NCBI RefSeq assembly: GCF_001657485.1
Contig: NZ_LXFU01000026.1
Location: 1 to 38,474, forward strand
Reading direction: 5' to 3'
DNA from: Rhizobium sp. WYCCWR10014
Lineage (GTDB): Bacteria; Pseudomonadota; Alphaproteobacteria; Rhizobiales; Rhizobiaceae
DNA: 38,474 bases
Both the position numbers and the translations under genes were made by a program. This document shows, piece after piece, positions 33,195 through 38,474 of this stretch. Every line of letters begins with the position of its first letter. Positions within the stretch are counted from its first letter, which is position 1. The notes below the pieces were generated by a model that did no database searches, had not been told where the DNA came from, and was given only the letters and a program-made list of their open reading frames with translations.

Positions 33195-34504
33195 TGGCTT
33201 GCCTGACTGGCGTGTGTCTCTGTTTCACGCGGCCGGTCGACAGGGGCGGCCTGAGACACCCCATCCGCAATGCGGGTTCGGACGACCCTCACGACATCAC
33301 CCGGTATCAGCGCCGTTGTTTCGGAGGCCTGGAACTGCCTGATTTGCCCTTCGCTTCGCCGGCTCACTGTAAAGGTCAGCGGGAGCTCCTCGCTGTTGGT
33401 ATTCGAGCTTCCCCCTGCCACCAGATCATCGAGAAGCAGTCTTTGCGTCATCTCGTGCTTCAATTTGAGCTGGTCGAGACTTGCCTGTTCCAACTGCAAT
33501 TCGGAAGCGACTTCGCTTCGCCGCGTATCATAAAGCCCTTCGAGATTTCGCGTTGTCTCACTGATCGCCTGGCGGCCCCGCATGATGGCGGTGACAAGGT
33601 CGAGCCGATCGGAGCGGTAGGTGGTGAGCAACCGTTCCAGATCCAATTGACGCGACGAAACGGTGAGGCCTTTCGAAACCAGCGTTTTGACGCTGGTCAG
33701 CTGGTCCTCGATCGATTTGATATTGTCCTCCGAGCCCTGCACCTTCTCGCCTAGCATGCCGACTTCACTGTTCAAAAGATCACGCAATTCCGTGAGCGCC
33801 TTCGACTGCCTGTCCAGCGCATTTGCGCGAGCCTGAAAAATAACCCGTTCCTCGTTGTATATTCCCGCAGCGTATTGCTGATCGACGCCGAGCGTTTGAT
33901 CGAACGTGATCTCCTTTGCCCCGGTCATCTCTGCTTGGAGCCGTGCTAATTTGGCGGTGCTGCGCAGCAGCGAGTGGTCGATTTCCCGCAGTTCGCCTGC
34001 GAGTTTGATCGTCTGCGATTGCTGCAGACTTGTGGCGCGGAATGGGCCACCGCTCATTGCCAGGGATTGCAGGACGGTAAGTCCGGAACGGAATTTGTAC
34101 TCCCCAGGTGTGGTTACATCTCCGACGACATAGATTGGCGGGTATTCAAGAATTTCGATGGTGACCGCGGGTGGCTGAACCAGTCCGATTTTTTCTTGCA
34201 GACGCTTGGCAATCTCGGTTGTGAGGCTGGTGCTATCGAGATTGCCGACGGAAAGGGATCCAAGAAAGGGCAAAAAGACAGCGCCATCATCCGAGACGGT
34301 GTATTCGCCGCCAAGCGCATCCCATCGTTCATATTGGCCTTTGGACTGCATCCATTGGACAATCGTCACACGGATTTTCGTTTGCGGAGCAAAAGGAGTG
34401 TCATCGGCGAGAACCGACGGCACAGCTCCGGCAAGAAAGACGAGTGTACTGATGACAAGCGTCGCCGGAAAAAACACGTTGAGAACGCGATACGATAGCT
34501 TCAT
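33191..34504 (-). CDS. Polysaccharide export protein, ExoF/Wza-like
   Basis: 437 residues with a signal peptide (hydrophobic ~11-30, likely cleavage after VLA at ~33). The Poly_export domain (~38-130) shows GGEYTVSDDGAVFLPFLGSL and LQEKIGLVQPPAVTIEI, then an SLBB-like PPIYVVGDVTTPGEYKF. From ~185 to ~375 it is a long coiled-coil/hairpin region (RSTAKLARLQAEMT, LERLLTTYRSDRLD), as in rhizobial ExoF rather than E. coli Wza, which lacks it. No lipobox Cys is present after the signal. With the Wzc-like protein at 4435 it should form the periplasmic/outer-membrane export path. It is the first gene of a minus-strand operon that leads to Wzx. Confidence 0.9.
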   Translation of the reverse strand: MKLSYRVLNVFFPATLVISTLVFLAGAVPSVLADDTPFAPQTKIRVTIVQWMQSKGQYERWDALGGEYTVSDDGAVFLPFLGSLSVGNLDSTSLTTEIAKRLQEKIGLVQPPAVTIEILEYPPIYVVGDVTTPGEYKFRSGLTVLQSLAMSGGPFRATSLQQSQTIKLAGELREIDHSLLRSTAKLARLQAEMTGAKEITFDQTLGVDQQYAAGIYNEERVIFQARANALDRQSKALTELRDLLNSEVGMLGEKVQGSEDNIKSIEDQLTSVKTLVSKGLTVSSRQLDLERLLTTYRSDRLDLVTAIMRGRQAISETTRNLEGLYDTRRSEVASELQLEQASLDQLKLKHEMTQRLLLDDLVAGGSSNTNSEELPLTFTVSRRSEGQIRQFQASETTALIPGDVVRVVRTRIADGVSQAAPVDRPRETETHASQASQ

Positions 34505-35084
34505 TTACATGTCCAGCCTGCAAGAGCATCCTTAAACGGACACCGGTTCAACGCCTTACGCGCTACGCGAGCGTCGGGCACCAGGCCCGAAGCCATAATG
34601 CCAGTGTGCAATCTGGCGAAGCCTTGAGGAAGGTGGCGGTTGTTTGCTTCGCCTAATCACTATTGATGAGGTGGGGGAGGGTGCTTAACCTAAACCGGGC
34701 AGGAACATATACCTTCGTTTGCGGCACAGAGGCATCGGCTCGGGAAATCAGGTGGTCATGCGCAGGAAGAGGCGCGCTCGCCGCGAAGGACAGGGATCCC
34801 TTGCGGCAGAGCCATTGTTTGGATCGTCGATTTTCGAGACGTTGATATTGACCGGCGGCGTCGCCTTAACGGTCGGCGCAAAGAAAAAAGGCCTCGAAAC
34901 TAACACCTTGCGTGTCCCGCCCATCACGTGGTCCATGCCAAGACTGCCGTTTGCCCAAAGGATGCCGCCTGTAGAGCGAAAGGCGTAGGACCTACTCGAT
35001 TATTTTTGGGCTATCATTCAGGGCTTCGTAGCAAACGATCCCCGTAGATTCGATCCTGATAATCTCGCGAGAGAGGGGCCTGCC
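34505..35084. promoter_or_regulatory. Divergent control region of exporter and giant-protein genes
   Basis: 580 bases that must carry the promoters of the exporter (-) and of the large protein (+). Near 34995-35003 it becomes AT-rich (GATTATTTTTG) just before the large gene's start. The only coding candidate is a 76-codon frame at 34758-34988. No inverted repeat stands out. Confidence 0.4.
34758..34988 (+). CDS. Weak 76-aa hypothetical frame
   Basis: Starts MRRKRRARREG, then a mildly hydrophobic segment SSIFETLILTGGVALTVGA, then a basic/Pro-rich tail ending PPVERKA. No homolog recognised and no convincing ribosome site. A positively charged N-terminus followed by an apolar segment could be a small membrane protein, but codon use is not persuasive. 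Listed for completeness. Confidence 0.18.
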   Translation: MRRKRRARREGQGSLAAEPLFGSSIFETLILTGGVALTVGAKKKGLETNTLRVPPITWSMPRLPFAQRMPPVERKA

Positions 35085-38000
35085 ATGTATCGAAACGCTC
35101 GCCGGTGGACATCACGCTCACTCTTGCTGGATTCGTTGGTTCCCCGATGGCTGACCGTCGGCGGCAAGGGAAGGCCGCACAAGACTGCCGAGAAGCGCGG
35201 GGACAGTGCTCAACTTGCGACATCCGTGCAGACGGCGGATGGAAACAAGCATGATGGTTCGCTTGTCGACAATCCCGACAACAACGCGGCGCTCAATGAG
35301 CATGATGTGATCGGCGACGCAGATGGTCGGGCCGATAGCAACCACCCAGCGCCGCCCTTGCCTGCCCTGCCTGACGCTTTCGCAGCAAATCGCGAGACAG
35401 GGGTTCGAAGCGGGGACACTGCCGCGTCTCGGTTGTTCGCCCACACGCCTGGTTTTGCGGGTTTCGAGCGGGATGCGCACGGAGTTGCATTCGGGGCTCA
35501 AGCGTCCCTTTATCGCACCTATGCAGGAATGAGCCTCATAGGCGATGATCCTTTGGCTCCGTATCTGTCGCAAAGCCCTGCACCGATAGTTTCGGGACAA
35601 GGTTCTGCTACGGTGACGGGCGAGCGTGCTCACTCGGGCAACGTCGTCATTCTCGAATCGAGCCCGTCAGCGCAGACGACTGCGCAGCATGATGGAGTTA
35701 ACTCGCTGGCGTTTGGCATGCCCTTTGGTGTGTGCGGATGCGGCTACTTTACCTCCCCCACAAGAATTCTCGATTGGGCCCATGGCGGCGCCGTTCTTAA
35801 AGAGGACGGTCAATTACCGGGAACAAGGCTAATCGAGGGGCCGGACTATGTATCGACGATCAAGCGCGCCATCGGCGCCTCGACCAGCGACCCGCTTCTC
35901 GATCGTAACCTATCGCCTCTCTCGGGCTGGCGCGGAACCGCGACGTGGACGGAGCCGACGATCTCCAACGGATCGTTGCCAGGCGGCGGAGAAATCGGAA
36001 CGGGCACCGCCACATCCAAGGGTATCGGCACCCTTTCCGGCTCGGTGACGACGCCACCTCCCACGCAGCGATCGTTGACGACGCAAAACCTGGCGGCCGT
36101 AGCTGCGGCAAGCAACCTGATCGTCCTGGAAAACCAGAAGCAGGGTAACCCAGAGAGCGAGTGGGGCATCGACGGTGCCGGTAGCTCCAACATCGAGGGA
36201 TTTGCGACCGACATCAGCGTCGACAATGGCAAGACGATCAGCTTCAAGATCAATACGAATTCCACCAACTATCGGATCGATATATACCGGCTCGGCTATT
36301 ATGGCGGCATGGGCGCGCGCAAGGTTGACACCATTCAGCATACGGGATTGCAGAATCAACCTAATCCGTTGCGCAATGCCACGACCGGCACGGTCGATGC
36401 TGGAAACTGGGCCGTGTCGGCCTCGTGGACCGCACCCGAGGACGCCGTATCAGGCGTCTATATCGCCAAACTGGTGCGTCAGGATGGCACCTCCGGCGAA
36501 AATCACATCCCGTTCATCGTGCGCGACGACGACAGCCATAGCGACATCGTCTTCCAGACGGCAGACCAAACCTGGCAAGCTTACAACGGTTGGGGTGGCG
36601 CAAACCTCTATGGCGGCAACGGTCCGGCGACGGGGCAGGGTGCGGGTCGCGCCTATGCGGTCAGCTACAATAGACCGATCGCGACCCGCGGCGGAGTTGG
36701 CACTTTTGCTGGTCCGCAGGATTATCTGTTCGGCGCCGAATATGCGGGTATCTACTGGCTGGAACAGAACGGCTATGACGTCTCTTACCTGTCGGGTGTC
36801 GACGCCGACCGCTATGGGAGCCTTTTGCTCAATCACAAGACCTATGTTGATGCTGGGCACGACGAATACTGGTCTGGACAGCAGCGCACCAATGTCGAAG
36901 CCGCGCGCGATGCGGGCGTCAACCTGATGTTCTGGAGCGGTAACGAGGTCTATTGGCGCACCCGTTGGGGCAATGCCTATAGCGCCGACGGAACGCCCTA
37001 TCGTACACTGATCTCCTATAAGGAGACATTTTCGCCCGGCGCGAGCATCGACCCTTCCAATGAATGGACAGGCACATTTCGTGATCCGCGCCTCAGCCCA
37101 CCCGCCGTCGGCGGTGGAAACCCGGAAAACTCACTGACCGGACAGTTGTTCAAGGTCGATGATGTCGGCAGCAATCTCCAGGCGATCACGATCGGCTATG
37201 ACGACGCTAACCTGCGCTTCTGGCGCAATACGAGCGTTGCCAATCTTCAGCCTGGCCAGACGGCAACGCTCACCAAGAACTATCTTGGTTACGAATGGGA
37301 CGAGGCGGTCGATAACGGCTTCGATCCGGCTGGCCTTGTCAAGCTGTCGTCGACGACGCTTCCGGTCAGCACCTACTTGCTCGACTACGGAAATACGACC
37401 GGCAATGCGACCTCGACCCACAATCTGACGCTATATCGTGCGCCGAGCGGTGCACTGGTGTTCGGCGCCGGTACCGTCTACTGGACATGGGGCTTGAGCG
37501 ACAATCACGATAATCAGGCGACCCCCACTGATCCCCGCGTGCAGCAGGCGATGGTCAATCTGCTGGCCGACATGGGCATTCAGCCGGGAACACTGCAATC
37601 CGGACTCGTCGCCACAACCGGTTCCACGGACAATGTTGCACCGACCTCCGTCATCACCGTACCCGCGACGGCGGCCGTTGGATCCAACGTGACGATTACA
37701 GGCACCGCTGCCGACACGGGCGGCGGGGTCGTCGCCGGTGTCGAAGTTTCCACCGACAACGGGGCGAGCTGGCATCCGGCGACGGGCGATGAGAACTGGA
37801 CTTATTCCTGGTCGCCGCAGGTCACCGGTAGCTACACCATCCGGTCCCGCGCCGTTGACGATAATATCAACCTCGAAACGCCCTCGTCCGGGCGCACGGT
37901 CACCGTCAGCGGACCGAGTTACACGTCTCTCTTCGGTTCGGCAACGCCAGCGGTCGTCAACACCGACGATACCTCGGCTGTAGAACTCGGGGTCAAATTC

Positions 38001-38474
38001 CAGACCTCTGCGGCCGGCACCATCGCCGGCATTCGTTTCTACAAGGGCAGTCAGGATACGGGCACGCATACCGGTTCATTATGGTCGAGCACCGGTACAC
38101 GGCTTGCGACCCTCACCTTCACCAACGAGACCGCCAGCGGCTGGCAGACCGCCTATTTCACCAGCCCGGTAGCACTGACGGCCGGACAAACCTACACCGC
38201 GTCTTACCACACGAATACCGGTCACTACTCGACAACCGCCGACTATTTCATCTCCAATGTGACGAGCGGGCCGCTGACGGCGCCGGCCAGCGGCAACGGC
38301 GTGTACACTTATGGCAGCGCCAGCCTGTACCCCACAAGCACCTTCCGGTCGACGAACTACTGGGTCGATGTGATGTTCAATCCGTCGGCCTCCAACACGA
38401 CGCCGACGGCGGTTGCCGATGCGGGGGATGCGACCGAGAAGGGTGGTGTGGCCAATGGTTCGGGCGGCGTGGTT
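35085..38474 (+). CDS. Very large secreted/surface protein: DMFase-beta-like, Ig-like and DUF4082-like domains (3' end outside window)
   Basis: ATG 35085 has GAGAGGGG (35071-35078) seven bases upstream, and the frame stays open for 1130 codons to the edge. Residues ~1-350 are low-complexity and polar, without a clear signal peptide. ~355-830 begins NPESEWGIDGAGSSNIEGFA and has IYRLGYYGGMGARKV, FQTADQTWQAYNGWGG, VDAGHDEYWSGQQR and LMFWSGNEVYWRTRW, matching the large C-terminal domain found in N,N-dimethylformamidase beta subunits. ~850-942 is a Bacterial Ig/fibronectin-like domain (STDNGASWHPATGDENWTYS). ~944-1100 resembles DUF4082 (IRFYKGSQDTGTHTGSLWSS, GHYSTTADYF). The frame then enters a Gly/Ala-rich stretch likely leading to VCBS or cadherin-type repeats. 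Probable type I-secreted matrix protein or adhesin; enzymatic activity is unproven. Confidence 0.85.
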   Translation, partial: MYRNARRWTSRSLLLDSLVPRWLTVGGKGRPHKTAEKRGDSAQLATSVQTADGNKHDGSLVDNPDNNAALNEHDVIGDADGRADSNHPAPPLPALPDAFAANRETGVRSGDTAASRLFAHTPGFAGFERDAHGVAFGAQASLYRTYAGMSLIGDDPLAPYLSQSPAPIVSGQGSATVTGERAHSGNVVILESSPSAQTTAQHDGVNSLAFGMPFGVCGCGYFTSPTRILDWAHGGAVLKEDGQLPGTRLIEGPDYVSTIKRAIGASTSDPLLDRNLSPLSGWRGTATWTEPTISNGSLPGGGEIGTGTATSKGIGTLSGSVTTPPPTQRSLTTQNLAAVAAASNLIVLENQKQGNPESEWGIDGAGSSNIEGFATDISVDNGKTISFKINTNSTNYRIDIYRLGYYGGMGARKVDTIQHTGLQNQPNPLRNATTGTVDAGNWAVSASWTAPEDAVSGVYIAKLVRQDGTSGENHIPFIVRDDDSHSDIVFQTADQTWQAYNGWGGANLYGGNGPATGQGAGRAYAVSYNRPIATRGGVGTFAGPQDYLFGAEYAGIYWLEQNGYDVSYLSGVDADRYGSLLLNHKTYVDAGHDEYWSGQQRTNVEAARDAGVNLMFWSGNEVYWRTRWGNAYSADGTPYRTLISYKETFSPGASIDPSNEWTGTFRDPRLSPPAVGGGNPENSLTGQLFKVDDVGSNLQAITIGYDDANLRFWRNTSVANLQPGQTATLTKNYLGYEWDEAVDNGFDPAGLVKLSSTTLPVSTYLLDYGNTTGNATSTHNLTLYRAPSGALVFGAGTVYWTWGLSDNHDNQATPTDPRVQQAMVNLLADMGIQPGTLQSGLVATTGSTDNVAPTSVITVPATAAVGSNVTITGTAADTGGGVVAGVEVSTDNGASWHPATGDENWTYSWSPQVTGSYTIRSRAVDDNINLETPSSGRTVTVSGPSYTSLFGSATPAVVNTDDTSAVELGVKFQTSAAGTIAGIRFYKGSQDTGTHTGSLWSSTGTRLATLTFTNETASGWQTAYFTSPVALTAGQTYTASYHTNTGHYSTTADYFISNVTSGPLTAPASGNGVYTYGSASLYPTSTFRSTNYWVDVMFNPSASNTTPTAVADAGDATEKGGVANGSGGVV

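Noticed and set aside
1..38474. tRNA, rRNA, CRISPR array or replication origin
   Set aside because: None recognised by eye; short tRNAs could be missed without a dedicated scan.

Overview
The window looks like a secondary replicon (plasmid or chromid) of a Rhizobiaceae bacterium (Rhizobium/Sinorhizobium group). Three things suggest this: the left edge carries the C-terminus of a Ti/Rhi-type TraA conjugative relaxase; a double palindrome at 24221-24324 resembles the RIME intergenic element of rhizobia; and the gene set is a rhizobial-style exopolysaccharide locus with IS6, IS481 and IS5 remnants. The taxonomic call is inference; no rRNA or housekeeping gene is present.

Layout. 1-2228 is the border: partial traA (+), a frameshifted sugar isomerase/epimerase pseudogene (-), a small CxxCxxCC cysteine-cluster protein (+) and a possible membrane mini-gene (-). 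2229-9825 is one tightly overlapping minus-strand operon: GT2, GT4, GT4, a Wzc/ExoP-like copolymerase-kinase, then gmd and fcl (GDP-L-fucose). 10373-13886 (+) holds a possible 20-codon leader, a Wzy/ExoQ-like polymerase and a secreted parallel beta-helix protein. 14261-16516 (-) is a beta-helix protein with a Pro/Thr linker and RTX repeats. 16517-18755 is an insertion-sequence graveyard. 18918-24220 (+) is an operon of a WecG/TagA transferase, a polyprenyl-phosphate sugar-phosphate transferase (probable chain initiator), a UDP-glucuronate decarboxylase (UDP-xylose) and a glycosyltransferase with TPR-like helices. A NarL/LuxR-type regulator with a degenerate receiver (24502-25278, -) faces a long AT-rich control region. 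From there 25830-31361 (+) runs as six overlapping genes for amino/acetamido sugars: two acetyltransferases, a Gfo/Idh/MocA dehydrogenase, two DegT aminotransferases and an SDR epimerase. A strong terminator follows. 31435-34504 (-) encodes the Wzx flippase, a possible 83-aa coupled protein and an ExoF/Wza-like export protein. 35085 to the right edge (+) is the first 1130 codons of a very large surface/secreted protein with a dimethylformamidase-beta-like domain, an Ig-like domain and a DUF4082-like domain.

Together these genes make a nearly complete Wzx/Wzy-dependent heteropolysaccharide pathway: initiation (19792-21285), chain extension by five glycosyltransferases, flipping (Wzx), polymerisation (Wzy), length control and export (Wzc-like plus ExoF/Wza-like). 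Predicted building blocks are fucose, xylose and one or two acetamido sugars. Two beta-helix proteins and the giant protein are candidates for modifying, cutting or binding the polymer. The polysaccharide structure cannot be read from the sequence, and I do not recognise this gene order as a named described cluster.
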